Translations under genes and position numbers: made by a program
Shown: in pieces, positions 8,838 through 18,955 of the stretch
Layout of the letters: each line of letters starts with the position of its first letter
How positions within the stretch are numbered: position 1 is the first letter of the stretch
Origin: Gramella sp. MT6
Lineage (GTDB): Bacteria; Bacteroidota; Bacteroidia; Flavobacteriales; Flavobacteriaceae
Reading direction: 5' to 3'
DNA length: 64,000 nucleotides
Assembly (NCBI RefSeq): GCF_019357415.1
Contig: NZ_CP048410.1
Coordinates: 3,684,501 to 3,748,500 of the forward strand
Notes under the pieces: model-generated
What the model saw: the letters and a program-made list of their open reading frames with translations, nothing else
Told to the model about the DNA's origin: nothing
Databases searched by the model: none

Positions 8838-9176
8838 ATTGAAATTCAATACTATTGCTTTGAACCGATAAAACTAAGTCTTTTTGATGCATTTAAAAAC
8901 AGATTTTTTTATGGCTGAAATGTCTAATTACAGTTTCCTTAAAAAAGATGCTAATAACTTTCAAAACGAAAATTTTTTGATCGATAAACTGATTTTTTTG
9001 CGGAAAACTCACATTTACAAAGAAATTCTTTTTCCAGTAACTTGATTTAAGACTTCTTTCATGATGAATAACCTGTAATGAAATATTCACTATCTTCATT
9101 TACTCAAGACAAGGTTAATCCTGATGATCATTGATTCAAAATTTTACTAAGATCAAATTAAGGTTTCGTTGAACCT
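8838..9176. other. Divergent intergenic region, no gene seen
   Basis: 339 bases between the leftward serA fusion and the rightward transporter gene. It should hold both promoters. A TAGTATTG (minus strand, 8854-8847) is one base off the -7 consensus but has no TTG at the right spacing. No RNA gene or repeat is seen. Confidence 0.5.
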
Positions 9177-11414
9177 ATGAAGAAATTCTTTAAAACCAGG
9201 AATCAAAATAACGATCCGGTAATACCTTCTGTTAAAGGCGGTCTGGGTACCTTCGGCGGGGTCTTTACTCCTTCCATACTTACTATTCTTGGAGTGATCA
9301 TGTACCTGCGGTTTGGCTGGGTGGTAGGAAATGTTGGACTTCTGGGAACATTGATCATTGTAACCCTTTCTGTTTCCATAACGTTTTTAACTGCATTATC
9401 AGTCGCTTCCATTGCAACAGATCAACAGGTAAGAGCGGGTGGAGCCTATTATATGATAAGTCGGTCTCTGGGCGTAGAAGCTGGAGGTGCGATTGGCATT
9501 CCCTTATTTATTGCTCTTACTCTTTCTATAGCTCTATACACTGTAGGCTTTGCCGAAAGTGTGGTGAGCGTTTTTCCCCAACTTGATTTTAAATCGGTTG
9601 GTTTGATCACAACAATACTAGTCGCGGTATTAGCTATGATCTCAGCAAAAGTCGCGATAAAAGCACAGTATTTTATAATGGTAGGGATTGCTCTATCCTT
9701 GTTGTCACTTGCCTTTGGAAGCCCCATCGAAAATACGAGTATTGAAATGTGGAGCTCTTCGGTAGAAGGAAAAGAAAGTTTCTGGGTTGTTTTCGCCGTT
9801 TTCTTTCCGGCTGTAACAGGAATCATGGCCGGAGTAAATATGTCTGGAGATCTGAAGGATCCGTCTAAATCGATTCCTAAGGGAACCTTTGCTGCCATCG
9901 GTGTAGGTTATTTTATTTACATGACCTTACCCATCATACTGGCATATCGTGCTGATGCCGAAACCCTCATTGCAGATCCCATGATAATGAGAAAGATCTC
10001 CTACTGGGGTGATGCGATCCTTATTGGAGTCTGGGGTGCCACGCTTTCCAGCGCAGTTGGAAGTATACTTGGTGCTCCACGTGTTTTACAGGCCCTCGCA
10101 AGAGATAGAGTTTTACCTCAATGGTTGAACTGGTTGGGTAGAGGTTCTGCCAAAGATGACTCTCCGAGGTATGGAACTTTATTTACTATGTTCATTGCAC
10201 TTATTGCCGTATACCTGGGCAACCTTAATATTATTGCTCCTATCCTTACTATGTTCTTTCTTACCACTTATGGAGTTTTAAATGCTGCAGCGGGAATAGA
10301 GGGAATTCTGGATAGTCCTTCGTTCAGGCCCGCTTTTAAAATACACTGGATCTTTTCTCTTCTTGGAACTTTAGGATGTATAGCCGTTATGTTCCTTATT
10401 AATGGCCTGGCCACCGGGATCGCCTTTATTTTTATAGCCATTATATTTGTCTGGCTTCAGAGCAGGGAAATGAAAACAGCATGGGGAGATGTGCGCAGGG
10501 GTGTATGGATGGCCCTGGTTAGGATAAGCTTATTAAACCTTAGGAGTGCCAAGGAATCTAAAACGTGGAGGCCTAATCCGTTGGTACTTTCTGGCGCTCC
10601 AACCAAGAGATGGCATCTTATAGATTTTGCTTCAAATATCACTCACAACCGGGGGATTCTAACAGTTGCTACGGTTCTCACCAGTAGTCATACTACTTCT
10701 GAACGTAGAAAACAGATGCAGCAGAATATCGAGGATTTTTTAACTAAAAAAAGTTCCCGTGGTTTTGCGCGGGTTATTGAAGCAGAAGACACCTTTAAAG
10801 GCGCTGAAGATTTTGTAAAAGCCTATGGCCTGGCCTCTCTCGAGCCAAATACGATCATTCTTGGTGATAGTGAAAATATTGCTTTTAGAAAACAGTATTG
10901 TGACATGATCACTAAATTTTATAAGCTTAACCGAAATCTTGTTTTGGTTAGGGATAATAAAGAAAAAGGCTTCGGGGAAAAAGAACAAATAGACGTTTGG
11001 TGGGGTGGTTTAAAAGGTAATGGAGGTTTGTTGATGATTCTGGCATATTTGCTTAAAAGTAGCCGGGCCTGGTACGGTGCCAGGGTAACCCTTAAAATGA
11101 TGGTGGAAAATGACAAAGCCGGCGAGGATGCACACCGTAATATTGCCCAGGTAATTAAAAAGCTTCGAACAGGATTTAAATTGGAGATAATAGTTTCCGG
11201 AGGTAGATCATTCGACGAAGTATTACAGGAATCTTCGGCCAAAGCAGATCTAATATTTATGGGTATGGCGAAACCAGATGCTAATTTTGAGAATTACTAT
11301 GCAAGTTTACAAAAACGATTGAAAGATCTACCGACAACAATTCTAGTAATGGCCGCTGAAGAGATCTCCTTTGGAGAGGTTTTGATGCAGCAGGATGTTT
11401 TCCGTAAGGATTAA
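9177..11414 (+). CDS. Cation-chloride-cotransporter-like permease (APC superfamily)
   Basis: 745 residues. The N-terminal 450 residues contain about 12 membrane helices with the SLC12-type start G-G-V-F-T-P-S-I-L-T-I-L-G-V and a G-G-A-Y-Y-M-I-S-R-S-L-G segment in helix 3. The remaining ~290 residues are a soluble cytoplasmic domain with alternating alpha/beta segments, as in the C-terminal domain of Na-K-Cl cotransporters. This architecture separates it from ordinary amino-acid permeases, which lack the tail. It probably moves ions such as K+ or Cl- (or amino acids) across the inner membrane, and which solute cannot be read from sequence. It is a single gene with long untranslated flanks. Confidence 0.8.
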   Translation: MKKFFKTRNQNNDPVIPSVKGGLGTFGGVFTPSILTILGVIMYLRFGWVVGNVGLLGTLIIVTLSVSITFLTALSVASIATDQQVRAGGAYYMISRSLGVEAGGAIGIPLFIALTLSIALYTVGFAESVVSVFPQLDFKSVGLITTILVAVLAMISAKVAIKAQYFIMVGIALSLLSLAFGSPIENTSIEMWSSSVEGKESFWVVFAVFFPAVTGIMAGVNMSGDLKDPSKSIPKGTFAAIGVGYFIYMTLPIILAYRADAETLIADPMIMRKISYWGDAILIGVWGATLSSAVGSILGAPRVLQALARDRVLPQWLNWLGRGSAKDDSPRYGTLFTMFIALIAVYLGNLNIIAPILTMFFLTTYGVLNAAAGIEGILDSPSFRPAFKIHWIFSLLGTLGCIAVMFLINGLATGIAFIFIAIIFVWLQSREMKTAWGDVRRGVWMALVRISLLNLRSAKESKTWRPNPLVLSGAPTKRWHLIDFASNITHNRGILTVATVLTSSHTTSERRKQMQQNIEDFLTKKSSRGFARVIEAEDTFKGAEDFVKAYGLASLEPNTIILGDSENIAFRKQYCDMITKFYKLNRNLVLVRDNKEKGFGEKEQIDVWWGGLKGNGGLLMILAYLLKSSRAWYGARVTLKMMVENDKAGEDAHRNIAQVIKKLRTGFKLEIIVSGGRSFDEVLQESSAKADLIFMGMAKPDANFENYYASLQKRLKDLPTTILVMAAEEISFGEVLMQQDVFRKD

Positions 11415-11925
11415 ACTAACTGTAATTATCTGAGAGCCAATTTAATTATTTGAATAGAAAAAGAAAATTCAAAATTCCTGCATTTCAACTGTAACAATAT
11501 ACCTTTTATCCATACTTGTATATCGCTAGTACTCTAATTTTCTAAAAGAATTAAATAAAATTACCGGACCGTTTTAAAAGGCAAAGCAAATTGAGTAGGG
11601 TCGGTTTGCCTGCTTCAGGTCCGGTAATTATTTTAAAAAGATCTGAATCCCAGCCAATTCCTTTTTTACGGAGTTCTTTTTTACTAGATGCACCCCGATA
11701 ACAGGTGTAAAAGTCTTTACAGTTGTTAATTAATCAATAAAAGAAAGGCTATAGACCTGGTGCGCTGTCTGTATTCTAAAAATTTCTGTAACTTTAGAAT
11801 TCACTGAGGTTTAACGGTTTATAATCCCTTAAAAACCCCTCCCAAATTAAATCGATATCGTTATAAAGCCATCAGGTTTACATATAGCCCCGATTTTCCA
11901 GATAAAACCATTCATTGGATTAGGA
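11415..11925. other. Intergenic region with a two-tier stem-loop
   Basis: 511 bases upstream of the efflux operon. A large stem-loop lies at 11559-11629. The remainder is AT-rich with no supported frame. The efflux promoter must be in the last ~250 bases. TAACTTTA near 11790 resembles a -7 element but was not scored as a feature. Confidence 0.5.
11559..11629. repeat. Large two-tier stem-loop
   Basis: A perfect 12-bp outer stem (AATTACCGGACC at 11559-11570, GGTCCGGTAATT at 11618-11629) encloses a perfect 7-bp inner stem (AGGCAAA at 11579-11585, TTTGCCT at 11605-11611) with a 19-base loop. It sits 145 bases after the transporter stop. It may act as that gene's terminator, but it is bigger than needed and is not followed by a long T run. 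Confidence 0.6.
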
Positions 11926-13293
11926 ATGCTTTTTATTTTTTTCTTTTCCTGTGCTCCCAAAATGCAAGATGTGGAGGCTCCTATAGAAAATCCAGAAAAT
12001 TTTACCGATGGTGGTAATACTAATGTTCAGGAAAAATGGTGGACTTCATTCGAAGATCCAGTTTTGAACCGGCTGGTAGATACCGCTCTCACGGCTAATC
12101 TTGAACTGGCAGGTTCCTGGGAACAATTTCAGGCATCTATTGCTAGTGTAAAGAGACAGCGTTCCTTCTTATTCCCCGACATTCAGGCTGAAGCCAGAAC
12201 CGGTATAAGTCGCCCGGAGCCAGATTTTGCCGGGGGTGAGAATACGAGATTTGGAGTTTCCGCCGCTTACGAAATAGATCTTTGGGGAAGAATTCGCTCA
12301 GGTATCGAGGCCGAAGAATTCCGGGCTCAGGCAAATTATTTCGATTATCAGGCTGCGGCGATGACGGTTTCTGCAGAAACAGCTATAAATTGGTATCGGC
12401 TGGTGGCTGCGAGGAAAGAGCTTGCTCTTATTGAAGAACAGGTTGAGACCAATGAGAATATTTTAAAACTGATAAGGGCGAGATATACCAGTGGACAAAT
12501 TAGAGCAGTAGATATTTTAAGGCAGGAGAATCTTGTGGAATCTACTCGCAATCAGAAGATCACTTTTGAAACCGAAGTACAGCTTATTGAGAATCAACTT
12601 GCGGTATTACTGGGTATACCACCTCAAAATTTAAGCAATATTCCAAATACCGACTTTCCAGAACTTCCAGGTTTACCCGAAACCAGTTTACCGCTGGAAT
12701 TGACCAGAAGAAGGCCCGATCTTAAAAGCGCCTATAGCCTGGTGCTAGCCGCAGATCGCGATATGGCGCAGGCTATTAGAAATAAATATCCGCAGATCTC
12801 ACTTGATTTAAGCGCACAGGCCAGATCTAATGATTTTAATGCCTTGTTTCAGGATTGGGCTTATACCCTTGCCGGGAATATAGTGGCTCCATTGATCTAT
12901 GGCGGAAGACTTAAAGCTGAAGTAGACCGAACAGAAGCCTTGAAAAATCAACGATTATATGAATATGGACAAACTGTGCTAATTGCTTTTAGGGAGGTTG
13001 AAGATGCATTAATCCGAGAAATAAAGCAGAAAGAAAGAATAACTACCCTCGAAAAACAGCTGGATCTTTCTGCAAAAACAAACAAACAATTAAAACTTTC
13101 CTTTTTAAATGGATTAACAGATTACCTGGATGTATTGTTGGCCCTGGGACAGGAACAGCAATTACAGAGAGACCTTATCAATGCCAGACAACAACTACTG
13201 GAAATTAGAATCTCATTATACCGTGCACTCGCCGGAGGTTTTGAAACTGAAAGAGAAGTTGAAATGGAAGAATTAAAATACCTGGAAGAATAA
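11926..13293 (+). CDS. RND efflux outer-membrane factor (TolC/NodT family lipoprotein)
   Basis: 455 residues with a lipobox (F-F-F-S-C, Cys at residue 9) followed by two repeated long-helix regions typical of TolC/OprM-type trimers, including the W-W-x-x-F-x-D-P-x-L-x-x-L motif near residue 39 and L-T-R-R-R-P-D-L in the middle. It provides the outer-membrane channel of a tripartite pump. The hydrophobic stretch before the lipobox Cys is only eight residues with no basic residue, so translation may start further upstream at a rare codon; no in-frame ATG, GTG or TTG was found in the ~80 bases before it. It is the first gene of a three-gene operon, one base from the adaptor. Confidence 0.85.
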   Translation: MLFIFFFSCAPKMQDVEAPIENPENFTDGGNTNVQEKWWTSFEDPVLNRLVDTALTANLELAGSWEQFQASIASVKRQRSFLFPDIQAEARTGISRPEPDFAGGENTRFGVSAAYEIDLWGRIRSGIEAEEFRAQANYFDYQAAAMTVSAETAINWYRLVAARKELALIEEQVETNENILKLIRARYTSGQIRAVDILRQENLVESTRNQKITFETEVQLIENQLAVLLGIPPQNLSNIPNTDFPELPGLPETSLPLELTRRRPDLKSAYSLVLAADRDMAQAIRNKYPQISLDLSAQARSNDFNALFQDWAYTLAGNIVAPLIYGGRLKAEVDRTEALKNQRLYEYGQTVLIAFREVEDALIREIKQKERITTLEKQLDLSAKTNKQLKLSFLNGLTDYLDVLLALGQEQQLQRDLINARQQLLEIRISLYRALAGGFETEREVEMEELKYLEE

Positions 13294-13294
13294 T

Positions 13295-14491
13295 ATGAGT
13301 ACGAAAAAAATATTGATCATTTGTGGTGTCATATTGCTAATCGCGGTAGTGATCACTGCATTTATTTTTCTTAGCGAACCCACTGCACAAAGTGAAGGAG
13401 CTACAAAACAAATGGCTATGCTCGTAAAAGTTGAACCAGCTGAAAAGGGAGATTTTAAACCAATTATTGTAGCTACGGGAACGGTACAGCCTGTTGAAGA
13501 TGTGATGTTAAGCCCTTTGGTGGGCGGCCAGGTAATAAGACGCGATGACTCATTTATTCCAGGGGGATTCGTAAAAAAAGGAGAAGTACTTCTTCAGATA
13601 GATCCTTCAGATTATCGAAACACGTTGGAATTAAGAAAAAGCGAACTTCAGCAGGCAGAAACAAACCTGGATGTTGAAATGGGAAGACAGGAAGTGGCAG
13701 AACAGGACCTGGAATTACTCGGCATAGATTCCCTTTCTCAGGATCAAAAGTCCCTTGTTCTTAGAAAACCTCAGCTAAGTTCTGTAGAAGCAAACCTTAA
13801 ATCGGCCAGGGCATCAGTTCAGCAGGCTCAATTAAACCTTTCCCGCACGACAATAAAAGCTCCGTTTGATGCACATATCCTTAGCCAGAATGTAACGATA
13901 GGTTCGCAGGTTAGCCCGGGAGATAATCTTGGCAGACTGGTTGGCACAGATTTTTACTGGATCAACCTAACCGTACCGGTTAATAAGATCAAATGGTTGC
14001 ATTTCCCTGGCTCAGATTCTGAAAAGGGTTCACCGGTAAAGATCTTAAGTACTTCGGCATGGAATGAAGGTGAATTCCGTGAAGGTTATCTATATAAACA
14101 GGTTGGCGCATTAGATGATCAAACGAGATTGGCCAGGGTATTGGTACGGGTTCCAGATCCCCTGGGCCGGAATTCAGAAAAGGACAAACCAGAACTAATG
14201 ATAGGATCTTTTGTAGAAGCTCATATGCAGGCTGAAGAGATAAAAGACGTGGTAAGGCTTAACCGTGATCTTATTAGAAGTAATAACACGGTTTGGGTCA
14301 TGCAAGAAGGGGAACTACAAATAAGAGATGTAGAGATCTTGCTTACAGATGCTAAATATTCCTATATCAAAAAAGGCCTGGAAGATGGAGATTCAGTAGT
14401 GGTTACCAATTTGAGCACTGTATCTAACGGTATAAAGCTGAGAACAGAAAAGGATAGCAACTCCACAGGAAATAAAGAAATGATGAATTAG
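13295..14491 (+). CDS. RND efflux periplasmic adaptor (MFP/HlyD family)
   Basis: 398 residues: an N-terminal membrane anchor (about 5-27), a beta-barrel/lipoyl half-motif starting V-E-P-A-E-K-G-D, a coiled-coil hairpin (about 105-180) rich in Q, E and A, the second lipoyl half (I-K-A-P-F-D-A-H-I) and the beta-barrel domain. Adaptors of this family bridge the inner-membrane pump and the outer-membrane factor. It begins one base after the outer-membrane gene and ends six bases before the pump gene, so the three are co-translated in a block. Confidence 0.92.
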   Translation: MSTKKILIICGVILLIAVVITAFIFLSEPTAQSEGATKQMAMLVKVEPAEKGDFKPIIVATGTVQPVEDVMLSPLVGGQVIRRDDSFIPGGFVKKGEVLLQIDPSDYRNTLELRKSELQQAETNLDVEMGRQEVAEQDLELLGIDSLSQDQKSLVLRKPQLSSVEANLKSARASVQQAQLNLSRTTIKAPFDAHILSQNVTIGSQVSPGDNLGRLVGTDFYWINLTVPVNKIKWLHFPGSDSEKGSPVKILSTSAWNEGEFREGYLYKQVGALDDQTRLARVLVRVPDPLGRNSEKDKPELMIGSFVEAHMQAEEIKDVVRLNRDLIRSNNTVWVMQEGELQIRDVEILLTDAKYSYIKKGLEDGDSVVVTNLSTVSNGIKLRTEKDSNSTGNKEMMN

Positions 14492-14497
14492 GGAGCT

Positions 14498-17400
14498 ATG
14501 AGCGAGAATGGAGAAAAAAAGGTAAGACGTGAGGGAGTCATAGGCTACATGGCCAGAAACTCTATTGCCGCAAATCTTTTGATGCTGGTATTATTAGGTG
14601 GCGGTATTTATACCATGTTTAAAATTCAGAAAGAGGTCTTCCCGCAATTCCAATTGGATTATGTAGAGGTTAATGTAACCTATCCCGGCGCTGCTCCTGC
14701 CGAAGTGGAACAAGGCATCATACTACCCGTAGAGGAAGCAGTACGAGGTATCCAGGGAATCAAAGAGATCGTTTCCACTGCCAATGAGGGATCGGGAAAT
14801 GTTACTATCGAACTTATTGCTGGAACGAACAGAATGAAAAGTTTTCAGGAAATAGACCAGGCAGTGAGCCGTATAAGAACCTTTCCAGATGATATCGAAG
14901 AACCCCAGGTAAATTTACAAACCAGGCAAAGGGATGTGCTCGAAATAAGTCTTTTTGGGAATACTGATATCTGGAATTTAAGACAACTGGCAGAAAGGCT
15001 CAGGAACCGGCTTCTAAGTAATCCTAATATCACCCAGGTAGAACTAGGTAATGTGCCAGATTATGTGACCCATATTGAGATCCCTAGAAATAAACTTCGG
15101 GAGTACAATCTTACTTTAGGTCAGGTTGCAGATATTATTGAAAGATCTAGTCGAGACGTCCCGGCAGGTGCCGTGGAAACCGAATCTGGCGAGATCCTTC
15201 TAAGAATGAAGGAGCGGAAGCAATGGGCAGAAGAGTTTGGAAATATTACGATCGTTTCCTCCCCTTCTGGCGCCAAGGTGGTGCTTGAAGATATTGCAAA
15301 GATCACAGATGGCTTCGAAGAAACCGGATTTCATGGGCAGTTCAATCAGCAGCCTGCTGTAAGTTTAAGTATTTACAGGGTTGGCGACCAGTCCCCTCTT
15401 GAAATTTCTGAAATCACTAATGAAATTCTGGAAGACTTTCAATTACCTCCTGGGATAGAATATCGAATAGATAGTAACCGGGCCGAAGATTATCGTGAAA
15501 GATTATCGCTCCTAACAGAAAATGGTGTTCTGGCAATTATTATAGTAATGGTGATCCTAACTCTTTTTCTGGAATACAGGCTTGCCTTCTGGGTAATGAT
15601 GGGTATGGCCATTTCTTTCATTGGGGGAATGCTGTTTCTACCTCTGGTGGGAGTAAGTATAAATATGATCTCGATGTTCGGGTTTCTTATAGTGTTAGGT
15701 ATCGTAGTAGATGATGCTATTGTAGTAGGTGAGAATGTATACGAGTATAGGCAGAAAGGCATGAGTGCCATCGATGCTGCTATAAAAGGAACGCGGGATG
15801 TTTCTAGACCGGTTATTTTCAGCATAATTACCACGATCATCGCCTTTGTGCCTTTGCTTTTTATGCCTGGTGAAACCGGTAAATTCTGGTGGCCCTTACC
15901 AGTTGTGGTAATTGTGATACTTGCCATTTCATTATTGGAAGCATTGTTCATATTGCCCTCTCACCTGGCTCACCTTTCCATAAAAAAGAAGAAGGGGTTT
16001 ATCAGGAAATTTGAAGACTGGCAGGAAAAATTTGCCCGGGGCTTCGACAGGCTTATTGATAAATATTACCGGCCATTGCTAGACAAATGTCTTGAGTTTC
16101 GCTACATAACTCTTACCGCGGCTATAGCTCTTTTACTAATGGTAGGAGCATACGGTTATAGCGACCATATGGGAATGATCATGATGCCCGAGGTTGCCGC
16201 AGATGAGATTGAAGCCGGAGTTTCACTTCCGGTGGGCACTACTCCCCTACAAGCTGCCAAGGTAGCGGAAGAGATCACAGAGTCTACCAGGAAAATGTTT
16301 GAAGAACATAATTTATATGAAGTCGCTGAAGGAATAAAAACGAATGTGCGCGGTCAGAATTTTATAGATGTAGAGATCGTAATGCGCCCTCCTGACCAAA
16401 GAGAAATGACGGCCAGGGAAGTAATTGCACTATGGCGTGATAATATTGGAGATATCGAAGGAGTAGACCAGATCACTTTTGAGGCGGAAAGAGGTCCTGG
16501 TGGTTATCAGCAAGCCATTAGCGTAGACCTTAGTCATCCAGATATCAATGTCCTGGAAAGAGCTAGCCAGGCATTCCTGCAAAGAGTAAAGGCCTTTAAC
16601 AATACCCGTGATGTAAATGATAATTACAACAAGGGAAAGATGCAGTACGATTTCAAATTAAAACCTGAGGGCCGTAACCTGGGGCTTACCTCTTCTGAAG
16701 TTGGCCAACAGGTTAGAGATGCGTTTTATGGCGCTTTAGCCATGAGACAGCTAAGGGGAACCAACGAGATCGAGGTACGGGTAAAACTACCGTTGGAAGA
16801 ACGACGGGACCTTCAGAACCTGGAAAACTTTCTGGTGCGCACCCCTACAGGTGTGGAAGTTCCTTTGCTGGATGTGGTAGATGTAGAGCAAAGAGAAGCT
16901 TTCACCAATATTAACCGAAGAGATGGCAGCCGGGTGGTGACAGTAGGAATGGATGTGGAACCTGCGAATACCGTTTCCCAGGTGCTGGCTTCTATAGAAC
17001 AGGAAGTACTGCCGCAATTACGCGCCGATTTCCCCGGTATTACCTGGAGTTTTGAAGGCAGCCAGGCAGATATGAGAGAATCTACTTCCTCGCTCTGGAG
17101 TGGTTTCAGCATTGCGATGTTACTAATTTATGCCCTACTGGCCATAGCATTTAATAGTTATACTCAACCTCTTATAGTATTAATCGCAATTCCGTTTGGG
17201 ATCGTAGGTGCAGTGATTGGACATATTTTGCTTGGTTATGATCTTTCCCTGGTAAGTTTAATGGGTGTGATCGCCCTATCTGGTGTTGTGGTGAATGACT
17301 CCCTTATCATGATAGATTATGCTAATAAAAAACGAAAAGATAATTCGATATACGATTCTATTCACGAAGCAGGCATCAGGCGTTTCAGGCCAATTATGCT

Positions 17401-17623
17401 CACAACCCTAACCACTTTTGGAGGTTTGACCCCTATCATCCTGGAAACTTCGAGCCAGGCCTATTATCTTATTCCTATGGCAATATCTCTTGGTTTTGGG
17501 ATCGTGTTTGCAACTTCGATCATCCTGGTCATCGTTCCCTGCTTATATCTGATCTCCGAAGATATAAGACTATATGTTGAGAAAGGAAAAACCGTGGAAA
17601 AGCAACCGGTATCTCAACATTAA
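14498..17623 (+). CDS. RND multidrug efflux pump (AcrB/HAE1-like)
   Basis: 1041 residues with 12 membrane helices and two large periplasmic loops, the standard RND layout and length. Proton-relay acids are in helix 4 ([13 protein letters not shown]). The loops hold the porter motif [10 protein letters not shown]. The start is well set by AGGGAG seven bases ahead of ATG 14498, one of the few good Shine-Dalgarno sequences in the window. It would export drugs or other amphiphiles with proton antiport, together with the two genes before it. No regulator gene is adjacent. Substrate class cannot be read. Confidence 0.93.
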   Translation: MSENGEKKVRREGVIGYMARNSIAANLLMLVLLGGGIYTMFKIQKEVFPQFQLDYVEVNVTYPGAAPAEVEQGIILPVEEAVRGIQGIKEIVSTANEGSGNVTIELIAGTNRMKSFQEIDQAVSRIRTFPDDIEEPQVNLQTRQRDVLEISLFGNTDIWNLRQLAERLRNRLLSNPNITQVELGNVPDYVTHIEIPRNKLREYNLTLGQVADIIERSSRDVPAGAVETESGEILLRMKERKQWAEEFGNITIVSSPSGAKVVLEDIAKITDGFEETGFHGQFNQQPAVSLSIYRVGDQSPLEISEITNEILEDFQLPPGIEYRIDSNRAEDYRERLSLLTENGVLAIIIVMVILTLFLEYRLAFWVMMGMAISFIGGMLFLPLVGVSINMISMFGFLIVLGIVVDDAIVVGENVYEYRQKGMSAIDAAIKGTRDVSRPVIFSIITTIIAFVPLLFMPGETGKFWWPLPVVVIVILAISLLEALFILPSHLAHLSIKKKKGFIRKFEDWQEKFARGFDRLIDKYYRPLLDKCLEFRYITLTAAIALLLMVGAYGYSDHMGMIMMPEVAADEIEAGVSLPVGTTPLQAAKVAEEITESTRKMFEEHNLYEVAEGIKTNVRGQNFIDVEIVMRPPDQREMTAREVIALWRDNIGDIEGVDQITFEAERGPGGYQQAISVDLSHPDINVLERASQAFLQRVKAFNNTRDVNDNYNKGKMQYDFKLKPEGRNLGLTSSEVGQQVRDAFYGALAMRQLRGTNEIEVRVKLPLEERRDLQNLENFLVRTPTGVEVPLLDVVDVEQREAFTNINRRDGSRVVTVGMDVEPANTVSQVLASIEQEVLPQLRADFPGITWSFEGSQADMRESTSSLWSGFSIAMLLIYALLAIAFNSYTQPLIVLIAIPFGIVGAVIGHILLGYDLSLVSLMGVIALSGVVVNDSLIMIDYANKKRKDNSIYDSIHEAGIRRFRPIMLTTLTTFGGLTPIILETSSQAYYLIPMAISLGFGIVFATSIILVIVPCLYLISEDIRLYVEKGKTVEKQPVSQH

Positions 17624-17685
17624 TTTCGGTTGTGCTTGGTCATATCTTTGATATAATTCTTTATGTATAAAATTTCCGGGACGAC

Positions 17686-17715
17686 TTGAAATGGCGTTAA
17701 AACTTAATTACTTTG
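17686..17715 (+). promoter_or_regulatory. Bacteroidota-type promoter of sbcDC
   Basis: TTG at 17686-17688 and TTACTTTG at 17708-17715 are separated by exactly 19 bases, matching the flavobacterial TTG-N19-TAnnTTTG consensus in all but one base. Transcription would start near 17722, leaving a leader of about 13 bases before the sbcD ATG. Confidence 0.7.
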
Positions 17716-17734
17716 CAGGGTAAGTTCCAAAAAC

Positions 17735-18955
17735 ATGAAAATACTCCACACTGCCGACTGGCATATTGGTAAAAAACTACATAAACACGAGCTAAGGGAA
17801 GATTTCGATCTTTTCATAAACTGGCTCATTGAGTATATCAAATCAGAAAATATTGATGTTCTATTGATATCAGGTGATATTTTTGACCTAGCGAATCCTT
17901 CTTCGGAAGCCAGAAAACAATATTACCAGGCACTGATAAAGCTTCAGAAATTAAATTGTAAGATCATCGCTACCGGCGGTAATCATGATTCTCCTTCTAT
18001 GCTGGACGCTCCCAAGGACCTGATGAAGGCTCTGGACATGGAAGTGATTGGGGGTTTACCCACAGATCTCGAAGAAACCCTAATCCCGGTTTATAATAGG
18101 AATCAGGAAATTGAGCTGGTGGTAGCCGCGATCTCCTACCTGCGGGATGCAGATCTTAGGTCGGGCGCAGGAGCCAGCAATTATGAAGACCGGCTGGAAG
18201 CAATAAGAGAAGGCATCAAAAATATTTTCAATTCTGCTGCGGAAATTTGCCAGGAAAAATATCCTGAAATTCCGGTTATCGCCATGGGACATTTATATAC
18301 GGCCGGGATCGAAACTTCAGAAAGCGAACGGGATATTCAAATTGGAAACCTGGCGGCATTCCAGGCTTCACAGTTTGGAGAATATTTCAAATACGTTGCT
18401 TTAGGCCATATTCATAAACCGCAGCGAGTGAATGCGGGTATACCAGTTCTCTACAGCGGTTCCCCTATTCCACTTTCATTTTCTGAAAGAAAAGATGAAA
18501 AAAGGGTACTGGTCCTTGATATCGAAAAAGGATATGAACCTGAAAGCATCAACCTGCCAAATTTCAGGCAATTGATAAGACTAAGCGGAAATCTGGAGGA
18601 ACTTCAGTTAAAATTGAATAGCCTTGAACATAAGTCTGAACTAACCTCTTTGATCGAAGTCGACCTGGTTGAGGAACAATATGATGCCCAAAAGATATAT
18701 GCGCTGGATAGCATGGTGAATGATTTTAACCGTGAAGGGTTCGAGATCGTAAAGCAACGGGTACAGTTCAGGAACAGGGTTAAAGGTGCAGCCGAACTTT
18801 ACAAGAACGAGCAACACCTTGAAGATCTGAAACCAAAAGATGTTTTTACTGAGCTTATCGCCCGGCATGAATATTCTGAGCAAGATAGGAATGAGATCCT
18901 CGCCGCTTTTGACGAGATTCTGGAAGAAGTTCAATCTGAAAATACTACGGAATAA
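17735..18955 (+). CDS. sbcD: Nuclease SbcCD subunit D
   Basis: 406 residues of the Mre11/SbcD calcineurin-like phosphoesterase family. Metal-binding motifs are all present: D8 and H10 (H-T-A-D-W-H-I-G), S-G-D-I-F-D, G-G-N-H-D-S, A-M-G-H-L-Y and L-G-H-I-H-K-P-Q, followed by a C-terminal capping and SbcC-binding region. With SbcC it forms an ATP-dependent nuclease that opens hairpins and cleaves blocked DNA ends, limiting palindromes and processing breaks. The TAA stop directly abuts the sbcC ATG, so the subunits are translationally coupled. Confidence 0.95.
   Translation: MKILHTADWHIGKKLHKHELREDFDLFINWLIEYIKSENIDVLLISGDIFDLANPSSEARKQYYQALIKLQKLNCKIIATGGNHDSPSMLDAPKDLMKALDMEVIGGLPTDLEETLIPVYNRNQEIELVVAAISYLRDADLRSGAGASNYEDRLEAIREGIKNIFNSAAEICQEKYPEIPVIAMGHLYTAGIETSESERDIQIGNLAAFQASQFGEYFKYVALGHIHKPQRVNAGIPVLYSGSPIPLSFSERKDEKRVLVLDIEKGYEPESINLPNFRQLIRLSGNLEELQLKLNSLEHKSELTSLIEVDLVEEQYDAQKIYALDSMVNDFNREGFEIVKQRVQFRNRVKGAAELYKNEQHLEDLKPKDVFTELIARHEYSEQDRNEILAAFDEILEEVQSENTTE

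Noticed and set aside
15490..15951. Minus-strand 153-codon frame inside the RND pump gene
   Set aside because: It is an antisense shadow, composed of reverse-complemented hydrophobic codons. The sense frame has all RND motifs.
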